55,238 nucleotides of DNA from the NCBI GenBank assembly GCA_945883455.1, contig CAMCXJ010000001.1, positions 1-55,238 on the forward strand, read 5' to 3'. This DNA is from Prosthecobacter debontii. GTDB lineage: Bacteria; Verrucomicrobiota; Verrucomicrobiia; Verrucomicrobiales; Akkermansiaceae. Each line of letters opens with the position of its first letter. The stretch's first letter is position 1. The position numbers were made by a program, and so were the translations under genes. The notes beneath the pieces are model-generated. The model was not told the origin of the DNA and did no database searches. It was given only the letters and a program-made list of their open reading frames with translations. Positions 1 to 8,351 of the stretch are shown piece after piece.

Positions 1-1
1 C

Positions 2-1018
2 AACGTCGCCCTCCCTTACCAAGATCTCAATCTCATGGACGCCTGCCTCAAGGCCGGCATTCACTACATGGACACCGCGAACTACGAGCCGCTCGATGTC
101 GCGAAGTTCGAGTATTCTTGGCAGTGGGACTATCAGGAAAAATTCGAAATGGCCGGCCTTTCCGCGCTGCTTGGCTCCGGCTTCGATCCCGGCGTCACCA
201 ACGTTTTCACCGCGTGGGCGCTGAAACACCATTTCGATGAAATCCACACCCTCGACATCATCGAGGTGAACGGCGGCGACCATGGCCGTGCTTTCGCCAC
301 GAATTTCAATCCGGAAATCAACCTCCGCGAGGTCACCGCCGAGTGCCGCCACTGGGAGGATGGGAAATTCGTCGAGACCGCGCCGATGTCCCTCCACCAG
401 CCTTTCACATGCCCGGACGGCGTCGGCACCTACGAGATTTACCGTATGTACCACGAGGAGCTGGAATCGCTGGTGAAACACATCCCCACCATCCGCCGCG
501 CCCAGTTCTGGATGTCGTTTTCACAAAATTACATCAACCACCTCCAGGTGCTCCAGAACGTCGGCATGACCCGCATCGACGAAGTGGATTACCAAGGCGT
601 GAAAATCGTGCCGCTCCAGTTTCTCAAAGCCGTCCTGCCCAACCCCGGCGACCTCGGCGAGACCACCAAAGGCAGGACCTGCATCGGCAACGTAATCACC
701 GGCCTCAAAAACGGATCCCCCAAAGCAATCTACATCTACAACATCTGCGACCACGAGGCCTGCTTCGCGGAGGTCGGCTCCCAAGCCATTTCCTACACCA
801 CCGGCGTCCCCGCCATGATCGGCGCGAAGCAGATGCTCACCGGCGGCTGGGCCAAGCCCGGCGTCTGGAACATCGAGCAGCACGACCCCGACGCCTTCAT
901 GGCAGATCTCAACCAAAACGGCCTGCCTTGGAGGTTTGTCGAGCTTACACAAGAACAGGCTGCCCGTTTCGAAGTTGTTGCAAACCGCTCAATTCAAGCG
1001 CCTGGTGACTTCCCTTGA
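2..1018 (+). CDS. Saccharopine dehydrogenase family protein, carboxynorspermidine synthase type (5' end outside window)
   Basis: The reading frame is open from base 2, so the gene starts before the window; the N-terminal Rossmann nucleotide-binding half is not visible. What remains (SGFDPGVTNVF, HTLDIIEVNGGDHGR, then TTGVPAMIGAKQML near the C-terminus) is typical of carboxynorspermidine/carboxyspermidine dehydrogenases. These condense a diamine (putrescine or diaminopropane) with aspartate semialdehyde, using NADPH, in the cytoplasm. The family also includes true saccharopine dehydrogenases, but the motif set fits the polyamine branch better. speA at the far end of the window would supply agmatine for the same pathway. 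The last 20 or so residues after GLPWRFVEL look unlike the usual family end. Family is fairly certain; substrate is inferred. Confidence 0.8.
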   Translation, partial: NVALPYQDLNLMDACLKAGIHYMDTANYEPLDVAKFEYSWQWDYQEKFEMAGLSALLGSGFDPGVTNVFTAWALKHHFDEIHTLDIIEVNGGDHGRAFATNFNPEINLREVTAECRHWEDGKFVETAPMSLHQPFTCPDGVGTYEIYRMYHEELESLVKHIPTIRRAQFWMSFSQNYINHLQVLQNVGMTRIDEVDYQGVKIVPLQFLKAVLPNPGDLGETTKGRTCIGNVITGLKNGSPKAIYIYNICDHEACFAEVGSQAISYTTGVPAMIGAKQMLTGGWAKPGVWNIEQHDPDAFMADLNQNGLPWRFVELTQEQAARFEVVANRSIQAPGDFP

Positions 1019-1121
1019 AATTCTAAAAAAATCACATCGTAGCGGTTCACAGCATTAAGAAAACTGAGCGAAAATCAGAATTTGCGCTTGTAACATAAAA
1101 TCTATCGGACAAATTCCTCGC

Positions 1122-2642
1122 GTGCACACCACGCAAAAAATCCTCTCTTTGACTGCTCCGCTGGTTCTCTCTGCCGGTATTGCCCTTTCTCAGACTTCCA
1201 GCACGACTTTTGCATTTATAGCCGATTCCACAGGCAATTACCGTCAGGCTCCAACAGGAACGGCGTTTGAGGGAGGCGTCTTCTCTTTCAACGTAAGGGA
1301 TGGGGTCATCATATTCGATGGCTGCGAGGCACCCTTTTTCTATCTACCAAGCCCTATCTGTCCCATCGGGGCCACGGGCTTTGTTTCGCGCGGAATTGAG
1401 GATGATCCCTTGCTTAACGGGCTTGGTCCCTACTTCAGTGTAACGGAGATTTCGCCGGCCATCTTTCTGAGGCCATTCGCCCCGCAAAATGCGCTTCTCG
1501 TCTCAGCCCCTCCTTCTAAATTGCAGCGCCCGCTCCTAGGCTTTGAGAACAGGTCTATCAGTTGCTTCTATAATTTGTTCACGAATTTCATCCGGCAGTA
1601 TGACGTGACCATTTATAACTTCGCCCGCGATTACGCGGCAGGAGAGCGTTCTCGCTTCGACGGCGAAGCGGTTCCCGGCACCTACCGTTTCAACTTTGCC
1701 GCTCTTGCCCATCCCTTCAATCCGGCGGTTCTAAGCGTCAATTTATTTCCCAAGCTGGACGGTTACCGCAAAATCAACAATCAGAACCAAGGCGTGAGAT
1801 TTCTCAATGTCGCCTACGATGACGGTTTTGCTGTGCTGGATCCCTTCGCGTTGAATACGGTCAAATGGGAGGGCAACGGAGTAAATTTCATTTCTCCTGC
1901 AAGTGATGTCGCCTATTTTTCCATCAAGCGGTTAGAAGATCCTTCCGACCCGCTCTCCGATCCTGACCTGGAGTCGGTTCCCCTGTTTCCCAACTTCTCC
2001 GGACCCAATATCAGCCGTGTCATTCTGCAGAGTCCGCTCGACACTTCCTTCATAATCCCTCCGAATTTCATGCAACCCGGAAACACCGGTGTCATTGATT
2101 TGGAGTTCGTCACCACACGGAGAACCACAGGGGTTATATTTGAACAGGCCACCAGGCGTTTCCGTTTACCTGTCAGGGTTACCAACCCATTCGCTAGCAT
2201 GATCGCCGCTACTTTGCCACCCGGCACTACCGCCCAACAACGCTCGGCTGATCATGATTTCGACCGCGATGGTGCCGATAATTTCAACGAGTGGGTATTC
2301 GGTTCCAATCCCGCATTGGCCTCTAGTTTGCCAACGGTATTGGGCATCCAAAAAGTAGCGCCGGCACCTGCCAGTAAATATGCCACCATGGCCGTTACTT
2401 CTGAAAACAGCCCTGCGGCCTTTGAATTTCGTGTCCCAAAACTTACGGAAACCACCCCCAAACTCCGGTATGCCATCGAGTTCAGCAAGGACATGATCAA
2501 TTGGAACGAAATCCAAGTCGGCGACCCTGCATGGACACTTGTAAATGGTTACAGCGAGATCAAAGTCACTAGCACAGGGGTTAATAATACGCCGGGCGGT
2601 TTTTTCCGTGCAAAGGTAGCAGTGGCTGCTGTGGCCAACTAA
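1122..2642 (+). CDS. Secreted protein of unknown function with Verrucomicrobia-type C-terminal module
   Basis: 506 residues from a GTG start; no ATG or good ribosome site lies closer. Residues 1-23 form a signal peptide (basic start, hydrophobic stretch, then SAGIALSQT). Residues 24-360 match nothing I recognise. At about residues 376-395 there is an Asp-rich, calcium-binding-like DHDFDRDGADNFNEW segment, followed by a beta-rich tail containing YAIEFSKDMINWNEI and GGFFRAKV. The same arrangement ends the giant subtilase at 33100-41337, so this is probably a shared surface or secretion module. Base composition is clearly more AT-rich than the neighbours, which may mean horizontal transfer or relaxed selection. 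It converges on yebC. No enzymatic function can be assigned. Confidence 0.8.
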   Translation: MHTTQKILSLTAPLVLSAGIALSQTSSTTFAFIADSTGNYRQAPTGTAFEGGVFSFNVRDGVIIFDGCEAPFFYLPSPICPIGATGFVSRGIEDDPLLNGLGPYFSVTEISPAIFLRPFAPQNALLVSAPPSKLQRPLLGFENRSISCFYNLFTNFIRQYDVTIYNFARDYAAGERSRFDGEAVPGTYRFNFAALAHPFNPAVLSVNLFPKLDGYRKINNQNQGVRFLNVAYDDGFAVLDPFALNTVKWEGNGVNFISPASDVAYFSIKRLEDPSDPLSDPDLESVPLFPNFSGPNISRVILQSPLDTSFIIPPNFMQPGNTGVIDLEFVTTRRTTGVIFEQATRRFRLPVRVTNPFASMIAATLPPGTTAQQRSADHDFDRDGADNFNEWVFGSNPALASSLPTVLGIQKVAPAPASKYATMAVTSENSPAAFEFRVPKLTETTPKLRYAIEFSKDMINWNEIQVGDPAWTLVNGYSEIKVTSTGVNNTPGGFFRAKVAVAAVAN

Positions 2643-2661
2643 GCCTAGTGGTAAATCCAAT

Positions 2662-2689
2662 GCCGCGCCTCTCCAACAGGCTGCGCGGC
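2662..2689. terminator. Hairpin between convergent genes, possible terminator
   Basis: A perfect 7-bp stem (GCCGCGC / GCGCGGC, loop 14) lies in the 86-bp gap between the secreted-protein gene and yebC, which converge here. There is no strong T-tract on either side, so it is only a possible intrinsic terminator. Confidence 0.4.
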
Positions 2690-2728
2690 TTGTTCGGAAT
2701 ACAAAGCGTTTCCCTATCTTAGCGCATT

Positions 2729-3439
2729 CTAACCCAGATTGGTGTAAACCACTTGGACATCGTCGTCGTCCTCGATTTTGTCTAGCAAGGTTTCAACCTC
2801 CTCAATCTGCTCTTCGGTGAGTTCGATGGGCTGGGTGGGCAGGCGCTGGAGGCCGGATTTCGTGGGAGTGATTCCCGCGGTCTCGACGGCGGCGCAGAGG
2901 CTGGAGAAGGATGTGTAATCACCGACGACCGCAGCCACTCCTTCGTCAACGGAAAGCTCCTCGAGCCCGGCATCGATGAGTTCGAGCTCCAGTCCTTCGA
3001 GATCCATCCCCGGCGGCACCGGGAACTCGATCACAGTCTTGCGGGTGAACATGAAATTGAGCGCGCCGCTGGGGACGATCTCGCCGCCGTTCTTGCCGAG
3101 GATCACTTTAAGGTTACCGATGGAGCGGTTGGTGTTGTCCGTGGCGCACTCGATATAGAACTGGGAACCGTGCGGCCCCTTGGCCTCATAGACCACCTCG
3201 GTGATTTCAGAGGCATCCTTGCCAGCCGCGCGCTTCACCGCGTTCTCGATGTTTTCCTTGGAAAGATTCGCCGCCTTGGCGTTCTGAATCGCGACGCGGA
3301 GAGGCGCGTTGGACTCCGGATCTGGCCCGCCATTTTTTGCGGCGATGGTAATGGATTTCGCCAGCTTGGGGAAAATCTTGGACATCGTCGCCCAGCGCGA
3401 TTCCTTGGCCCTTCTCCTGCATTCGAAATGCCTGCCCAT
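2729..3439 (-). CDS. yebC: YebC/PmpR family regulatory or translation factor
   Basis: 236 residues covering the full YebC length. The N-terminus is the variant MGRHFECRRRAKESRWATM rather than MAGHSKWANI, followed by the conserved KIFPKLAKSITIAAKNGGPDP and AKAANLSKENIENAVKRA, and later GPHGSQFYIECATDNTNR. Members are cytoplasmic three-domain proteins described as DNA-binding regulators and, more recently, as ribosome-associated factors that relieve stalling. The gene starts 9 nt after the dnaN stop on the same strand, so the two almost certainly share a transcript. A highly acidic C-terminus (KIEDDDDVQ) is visible. Family is certain; the exact role here is not. Confidence 0.93.
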   Translation of the reverse strand: MGRHFECRRRAKESRWATMSKIFPKLAKSITIAAKNGGPDPESNAPLRVAIQNAKAANLSKENIENAVKRAAGKDASEITEVVYEAKGPHGSQFYIECATDNTNRSIGNLKVILGKNGGEIVPSGALNFMFTRKTVIEFPVPPGMDLEGLELELIDAGLEELSVDEGVAAVVGDYTSFSSLCAAVETAGITPTKSGLQRLPTQPIELTEEQIEEVETLLDKIEDDDDVQVVYTNLG

Positions 3440-3448
3440 AGCCGCGGA

Positions 3449-4546
3449 TTAGTTAGTCACGCGCATTGGCATGAGCACGTAAAGGAAAGATCCGTCGATG
3501 CGCAGCACCCCGGGGCTCATCTCATCGATGAGGTCGAGGTAGACGTTGTCCGTGTCGAGCGCGCGCAGCGGGGCTTGTAAGAACTCTGGATTGAAGGCGA
3601 TCTGCATATCCGGGCCGGTGTAACCGACCTCAAGAGTTTCCTGCGCCTCACCGACGTCCGGCGAGTTCGCGGTGACCTCGATCTGGTTTTCCGTGAAAAT
3701 GAGTTTCACCGAGTTCGACTTGTCGGAGGAAAGTAGCGAGACGCGGCGGACGGTCTCCAGCAGATGCTCACGGGCAATGACGACACGCTCGTTGCTATCG
3801 CCCGGAATCACTTGGCGATAGTTCGGGTAGTTGCCCTCGATGAGTTTGCTGGCGAGGAAGGTGTCGCCGACGGTAAAGGAAATTTGGCTGTCGCTGAGTT
3901 TCACCTCCACCTCGCCGGAATCCCCGAGCAGGCGCTGGATTTCCTGGATGGCCTTCGAGGGGATAATCACATCCGTCTCGTGGGAGGCGGGGAATTCCAG
4001 ATCCATATCCGCCATCGCTAGGCGGCGGCCGTCGGTGGCGACCAGCGCGAGCTTGCCTTCACGGAACGAGGCGAAGATGCCGTTGAGGACGTAGCGGGTC
4101 TCATCGGTGGAGATCGCGAACGCGGTTTTTTTCAGGCCGTTCTTCAGTTCCACCTGTGGAATCTTGAAGGTTTTGGCACCTTGAAAGTCAGGCAGGGGCG
4201 GGAATTCGGAATCGCTGAGGCCGATGATCTTGAACGTCGACGGGCCGCTTTTGATGGTGGCGTAATTTTTCGCGTCCACGCTGACCTGCACTTCGCTAGA
4301 GGGAAGCTCTTTGACGATGCTGACCAGGCGTTTCGCGGGAAGCGTGGTCGCGCCCTCTTTTTCAACCGATGCCTCCACAGAGCCGGTGATGCCGACATCG
4401 AGGTCAGTGGTCGTAAAAATGAGCCGCCCGCCTTTGGCTACGAGAAGCACGTTTGACAGGATGGGCAGCGTGGAGCGTGAACTCACCACGTGCTGCACTT
4501 TTTGCAAACCTTCCAGGAAAACGTCTTTCGAGATAGTGAACTTCAT
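3449..4546 (-). CDS. dnaN: DNA polymerase III beta subunit (sliding clamp)
   Basis: 365 residues, the normal clamp length, starting MKFTISKDVFLEGLQKVQHVVSSR and ending in the classic LPMRVTN tail. The three clamp domains are of roughly equal size (about 1-120, 125-245, 250-365), with VATDGRRLAM in domain 2. It forms the dimeric ring that tethers polymerase III to DNA. Here it is followed by yebC with a 9-nt gap and is not next to dnaA, which lies 24 kb away in this window; the dnaA-dnaN pairing common in bacteria is therefore broken. A 195-bp divergent promoter region separates it from the gene at 4742. Confidence 0.97.
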   Translation of the reverse strand: MKFTISKDVFLEGLQKVQHVVSSRSTLPILSNVLLVAKGGRLIFTTTDLDVGITGSVEASVEKEGATTLPAKRLVSIVKELPSSEVQVSVDAKNYATIKSGPSTFKIIGLSDSEFPPLPDFQGAKTFKIPQVELKNGLKKTAFAISTDETRYVLNGIFASFREGKLALVATDGRRLAMADMDLEFPASHETDVIIPSKAIQEIQRLLGDSGEVEVKLSDSQISFTVGDTFLASKLIEGNYPNYRQVIPGDSNERVVIAREHLLETVRRVSLLSSDKSNSVKLIFTENQIEVTANSPDVGEAQETLEVGYTGPDMQIAFNPEFLQAPLRALDTDNVYLDLIDEMSPGVLRIDGSFLYVLMPMRVTN

Positions 4547-4741
4547 AAGATAAGCACGAATGCTGGGGCGTAGTTTCAGCTTTCATCACCTCTTGGCAAG
4601 CACTCAGTCATGTCTGAAACAAGATATTTGAGCGGCAACCACAAGATGTGGGGGTTGGCGGGAAATAAGGCACAATTTACGGATCATCATCGGAAAATTT
4701 TCGCCTCGCCGCGCGAGCATCGCAGCAGTTAGCTTCTCGCC

Positions 4742-5317
4742 ATGACTCGCCTGTTGCCTCTGGCTCTGATCCTCGTCCTGCTTGCCGTCTTCCGCCTGAT
4801 CGGAAGTATGTTTCCGGGAACCCTGCCGAACTTCCAGCCGCTCGCCGCGCTATTCTTCTGCGGCGCGATCATGGCAAAAGACTGGCGTGGTTGGGCGGTC
4901 CCGCTCGCTGCCTGGCTCGTGACCTATCCGGCTCCCGCCCTCTTTGCAGGGAATGCAGCATACCTTTCCCCCGGGGTCATCGCGGTTACTGCGCTTGCTT
5001 TCACGGCGACGTTTTTCATCGGGAAATTCCTCAGCGGAAAACACGCCGCCGTCCTGCTTGCAGGATCGGTCGCCGCCGCATTGGCTTTCCATGTCATCAC
5101 GAATGGCGCCGCCTGGATCGGCAGCCCGTTGTATCCGAAGTCGCCGCTCGGCCTTTGGCAATCGCTCTGGGCCGGCCCTCTCGGCAGCTCCATCCCGAGC
5201 TGGGTGTTCCTGCGCAACATGACCGCCGCGAACCTGCTTTTCACCGCAATATTCCTTTCCGCGCGATTCGCTCTCCCCCGGCTCTCAATCCAACCTCATC
5301 CCGCCGCCGTGAGATAA
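4742..5317 (+). CDS. Small integral membrane protein, DUF6580-like
   Basis: 191 residues with about five hydrophobic segments, starting at the first residues (LLPLALILVLLAVFRLIG). The motif NFQPLAALFFCGAI, and later an NGAAWIGSPLYPKSPLGLW loop, resemble the DUF6580 family of small bacterial membrane proteins suspected to take part in transport. ATG start at 4742. It lies 62 nt upstream of pdhA on the same strand and diverges from dnaN, so it could be co-transcribed with the pyruvate dehydrogenase genes. No catalytic or ligand residues can be named. Confidence 0.75.
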   Translation: MTRLLPLALILVLLAVFRLIGSMFPGTLPNFQPLAALFFCGAIMAKDWRGWAVPLAAWLVTYPAPALFAGNAAYLSPGVIAVTALAFTATFFIGKFLSGKHAAVLLAGSVAAALAFHVITNGAAWIGSPLYPKSPLGLWQSLWAGPLGSSIPSWVFLRNMTAANLLFTAIFLSARFALPRLSIQPHPAAVR

Positions 5318-5379
5318 ATCTTGCCGTCACCGCCCTCTGCTCCTAACCAAGCCCCGGTTTCACCGCATCCCCGCATACC

Positions 5380-6441
5380 ATGTCCGCCCTCGATTTCACC
5401 TCCTCACCAATCAACCAATCGCTCACCGCCGAGAAAAAGATCGGGCTCTACACGCTGATGGTGCGCATCCGCGATTTCGAGATGGCCGCGCTGAAGAGCT
5501 ATAACGCCGGCAAACTCGGCGGTTTCCTCCACGTGTACATCGGTCAGGAATCGGTCGCTGCAGGAACGCTTTCGCTCTGCGGGGAGAACGACCACAACAT
5601 CACGGCCTACCGCTGCCACGCGCACGCGCTTGCTTCCGGTATGGCCATGGACGAGTGCATGGCCGAGCTTTACGGGAAAAGCACCGGCTGCTCGAAAGGC
5701 AAGGGCGGATCGATGCACTTCTTCGCTCCCGACAAGAATTTCTGGGGCGGCCACGGCATTGTTGCCGGACAAACGCCCCTCGGCCTCGGGCTCGGTTACG
5801 GTTTGAAATACCTCAACAAAGAAGGTTGCTGTCTCTGCTTCCTCGGTGACGGCGCGGTCAACCAAGGCGCGTTCCACGAGTCCCTCAACATCGCATCGCT
5901 CTTCGGCATTCCTGTCGTCTATGTGATCGAAAACAACGGCTACTCGATGGGCACCTCGCAGAAGCGCTCCTCCGCCTACACCGGCTGCCTCGCCCAGCGC
6001 GCGGAGGCTTATGATATCGAGTGGGACGTAATCGACGGCTCTGACATCTATGAGGTGCGCGCGAAAACCCACATCGCGATGGAGCGCGCCCGCAAGGAGC
6101 ACAAGCCCACCGTCCTTGAGATCGACACCTATCGCTACTACGGCCACTCCGTCGCCGACTCCAAGCACAAGGGCGGATACCGCACCCCCGAGGAGATCCA
6201 GGAATACAAGGACAACCACGATCCGATCAGCGTGTATCGCCGCAGGTTGGCAGCGGAGGGTGTGTTGAACGACGAACTCGTCGCAAGCATCTCCCGCGAT
6301 TCCAAGGCAGAGGCCGCCGCCGCCGTGAAATTTGCCGAGGATTCCCCTGCTCCGTCGATCTCAGACATCGCTGCGGACGTTTACTGGGAAACCGACAACA
6401 ACACCGACGCCTCGAAAATCGGCCACCACTTCTTCGCCTGA
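5380..6441 (+). CDS. pdhA: Pyruvate dehydrogenase E1 component, alpha subunit
   Basis: 353 residues, normal for the heterotetrameric E1 alpha. It binds thiamine diphosphate: the GDG...NN motif is seen as GDGAVNQGAFHES followed by VIENNGYSMGTS. The phosphorylation-loop region YRYYGHSVADSKHK is also present. With E1 beta (7071-8054) it decarboxylates pyruvate and acetylates the lipoyl groups of E2. The alpha and beta genes are normally adjacent; here a toxin-antitoxin pair of about 560 bp lies between them. No acetyltransferase (E2) gene is in the cluster. The N-terminal start ATG at 5380 gives the expected length. Confidence 0.95.
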   Translation: MSALDFTSSPINQSLTAEKKIGLYTLMVRIRDFEMAALKSYNAGKLGGFLHVYIGQESVAAGTLSLCGENDHNITAYRCHAHALASGMAMDECMAELYGKSTGCSKGKGGSMHFFAPDKNFWGGHGIVAGQTPLGLGLGYGLKYLNKEGCCLCFLGDGAVNQGAFHESLNIASLFGIPVVYVIENNGYSMGTSQKRSSAYTGCLAQRAEAYDIEWDVIDGSDIYEVRAKTHIAMERARKEHKPTVLEIDTYRYYGHSVADSKHKGGYRTPEEIQEYKDNHDPISVYRRRLAAEGVLNDELVASISRDSKAEAAAAVKFAEDSPAPSISDIAADVYWETDNNTDASKIGHHFFA

Positions 6442-6474
6442 CAAACGCAGATTTTCCAGCTACATTTTCCCGCC

Positions 6475-6729
6475 ATGGCTACGATCACTCAAGACATCCC
6501 GAACATCGAGGAAATCGAAGCCGCTGCCGCGAAACTCAGTCCCGGCCAGCGGGAAGTCCTCATCGAACGCATCCGTGAAATGAACGGGGAAGTCTCCGAT
6601 CCAGATGTCGAGGCCGCATGGGATACGGAGATCAAGCGGCGGATCGCCGAAATCGACAACGGCGAGGTGGAGTTACTGGACTTCGATGAGGTTATGGATG
6701 AGATACGCGAGAAGTACGGCTTGTCATGA
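6475..6729 (+). CDS. Addiction module antitoxin (TIGR02574-type)
   Basis: 84 residues. The pattern LSPGQREVLIERIREM, then DPDVEAAWDTEIKRRIAEIDNGEVEL, is characteristic of short antitoxins of the 'putative addiction module component' family that partner ParE/RelE toxins. The C-terminal acidic helix probably wraps the toxin. Its stop overlaps the toxin start by four bases (ATGA at 6726-6729), so translation is coupled. It sits 33 nt after pdhA and is followed by its toxin and then pdhB, i.e. inside the E1 operon. Confidence 0.88.
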   Translation: MATITQDIPNIEEIEAAAAKLSPGQREVLIERIREMNGEVSDPDVEAAWDTEIKRRIAEIDNGEVELLDFDEVMDEIREKYGLS

Positions 6730-7034
6730 ACCGTCGTCTTCACCATGCAGCTCAAGAAGAGCTCAGTAAGGAATTTGAGTTTTACGCATCCATTGATGCC
6801 GAACTGGGAAAGGACTTCGACCACCGAATTACAGCCGCAGTTCGCGAAATATGCGAATTCCCGCTTAGTTATCGCCTGAGAGACGGTGGATACCGACGGA
6901 TTAATATCACTAGATTTCCCTTCTACCTTCCTTACATCATCCGAAACGAAACCCTCATCATCATCGCCATCGCCCACAACGCCCGCCATCCCGATTACTG
7001 GAAAAAACGGATTTCGCAAAATCCTCCTTCGTAG
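6726..7034 (+). CDS. ParE/RelE-superfamily toxin
   Basis: 102 residues. The family pattern is visible: an N-terminal helix (AAQEELSKEFEFYASIDAELGKDF), then the beta strands YRLRDGGYRRINITRFPFYLPYII and the terminal AIAHNARHPDYWKKR, typical of the ParE/RelE fold. ParE toxins inhibit gyrase and RelE toxins cleave mRNA on ribosomes; sequence alone does not decide which. Codon use is more AT-rich than the flanking pdh genes, in keeping with acquisition. The start is fixed by the 4-base overlap with the antitoxin. pdhB begins 36 nt downstream. Confidence 0.87.
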   Translation: MNRRLHHAAQEELSKEFEFYASIDAELGKDFDHRITAAVREICEFPLSYRLRDGGYRRINITRFPFYLPYIIRNETLIIIAIAHNARHPDYWKKRISQNPPS

Positions 7035-7070
7035 CATTGACCTCACCAACCCCGACATTAAAACCAAGAC

Positions 7071-8054
7071 ATGCGCACACTCACCTACCGTGAAGCCCTC
7101 CGCGAAGGCCTCGATGAAGAACTCGCCCGCGACCCCAACGTCGTCATCATGGGCGAGGAAGTGGCGCAGTACAACGGCGCCTATAAGGTGACAGAGGGTC
7201 TTTGGCAGAAATGGGGCGACAAGCGCATCGTCGATACTCCGATCTCCGAGGCCGGCTTCATCGGCATGGGCATCGGTGCCTCCATGCTTGGCGTGCGCCC
7301 GGTGATGGAGCTGATGTTCTGGTCCTTCCACTCCGTCGCCTTCGACCAGCTCGTCAACAACGCCGCTTGTGTCCGCTACATGTCCGGCGGCCTCTGCCAC
7401 TGCCCCATCGTCGTCCGTGGCCCAGCCAACGGCGGCACCAACGTCGGCGCGACCCACTCCCACATCCCTGAAGGCCTCTTCGCCGCCTTCCCCGGCCTCA
7501 AAGTCTGTGCGCCTGCCACTCCCGCCGACGCGAAAGGCCTCATCAAGGCCGCCATCCGCGACAACGACCCGGTCTATTTCATGGAGAACACGCTCCTCTA
7601 CGGTATGACCGGCGAAGTGCCGGATCCGGCGGACGGCGATTACGTCATCCCGCTCGGGAAGGCCGACCTGAAACGCGAGGGCACCGACATCTCCCTCATC
7701 GCCCACGGGCGCTCGGTGATCCATTGCCTCGAAGCCGCCGAAACTCTCAAAAACGAGCATGGCATCAGCGCCGAAGTCCTCGACCTCCGCTCGATCCGTC
7801 CGCTCGATGTGGACGCCATCCTCGCCTCCGTCGCCAAGACCCACCGCGTCGTCCTCGTCGATGAATCGAAACCCTTCGGCGGTGTTTCCGCCATGGTCTC
7901 TCACCTCATCCAGGAGCACGCCTTCGACGAGCTCGACGCCCCGATCAAGCGCGTCTGCACCATCGACGCCCCCGCGATCTATTCCCCCTTCGTCGAGAAC
8001 GACCAACTCCCGAACCCCAAGCGGATCGTGGAGAAGGTGCTTTCGATGAAATGA
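7071..8054 (+). CDS. pdhB: Pyruvate dehydrogenase E1 component, beta subunit
   Basis: 327 residues, the usual E1 beta length, starting MRTLTYREALREGLDEELARD. Recognisable segments are IMGEEVAQYNGAYKVTEGL, RIVDTPISEAGFIGMGIGAS, the mid-domain GANVGATHSH-like stretch and the C-terminal DLRSIRPLDVDAI, VLVDES. It pairs with E1 alpha to form the alpha2beta2 enzyme. The gene follows the ParE-type toxin by 36 nt and is followed by a second TA module (8124-8752), so the beta subunit gene is bracketed by addiction modules. Confidence 0.95.
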   Translation: MRTLTYREALREGLDEELARDPNVVIMGEEVAQYNGAYKVTEGLWQKWGDKRIVDTPISEAGFIGMGIGASMLGVRPVMELMFWSFHSVAFDQLVNNAACVRYMSGGLCHCPIVVRGPANGGTNVGATHSHIPEGLFAAFPGLKVCAPATPADAKGLIKAAIRDNDPVYFMENTLLYGMTGEVPDPADGDYVIPLGKADLKREGTDISLIAHGRSVIHCLEAAETLKNEHGISAEVLDLRSIRPLDVDAILASVAKTHRVVLVDESKPFGGVSAMVSHLIQEHAFDELDAPIKRVCTIDAPAIYSPFVENDQLPNPKRIVEKVLSMK

Positions 8055-8098
8055 GGAAAAGCGGTGCGGGAACTCCGCGAATTTCCCCGTTGCGCATG

Positions 8099-8116
8099 TT
8101 CTAACTCAGGTTAGAA
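8099..8116. promoter_or_regulatory. Palindromic putative operator of the AbrB/Doc module
   Basis: A perfect 7-bp inverted repeat (TTCTAAC-TCAG-GTTAGAA) ends 7 nt before the antitoxin ATG at 8124. AbrB/MazE-type antitoxins autorepress by binding palindromes at this position, so this is the probable operator. The role is inferred; the palindrome is seen directly. Confidence 0.55.
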
Positions 8117-8123
8117 TTAAAAC

Positions 8124-8351
8124 ATGACCACGACCGTAAAAATCACTTCCATCGGCAACTCGGCGGGCATCATTTTACCGAAGGAGATATTGGAGAAACT
8201 CCGCGTATCCAAGGGCGACACGCTGACCGTTGTGGAGACCCCGGATGGGATTGGACTGACGCCATTCGATGAAAAAGTCGCTCGCCAGATGGAGGTGGCC
8301 GAGCGGGTTATGCGGGAAAACCGTAACATGCTCCGGAAACTCGCACAGTGA
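8124..8351 (+). CDS. AbrB/MazE-family antitoxin
   Basis: 75 residues starting with the swapped-hairpin DNA-binding signature: TVKITSIGNSAGIILPKEIL, then LRVSKGDTLTVVETPDGIGLTP. These antitoxins dimerise through the N-terminal AbrB fold, bind their own promoter, and neutralise the toxin through the C-terminal tail (here ERVMRENRNMLRKLAQ). A palindrome at 8099-8116 is a likely operator. The stop overlaps the downstream toxin start (GTGA at 8348-8351). It lies 69 nt after pdhB. Confidence 0.9.
   Translation: MTTTVKITSIGNSAGIILPKEILEKLRVSKGDTLTVVETPDGIGLTPFDEKVARQMEVAERVMRENRNMLRKLAQ

Noticed and set aside
6489..8006. 505-residue minus-strand open frame
   Set aside because: It runs antisense through the ParE-type TA pair and pdhB; the plus-strand genes are recognisable families.
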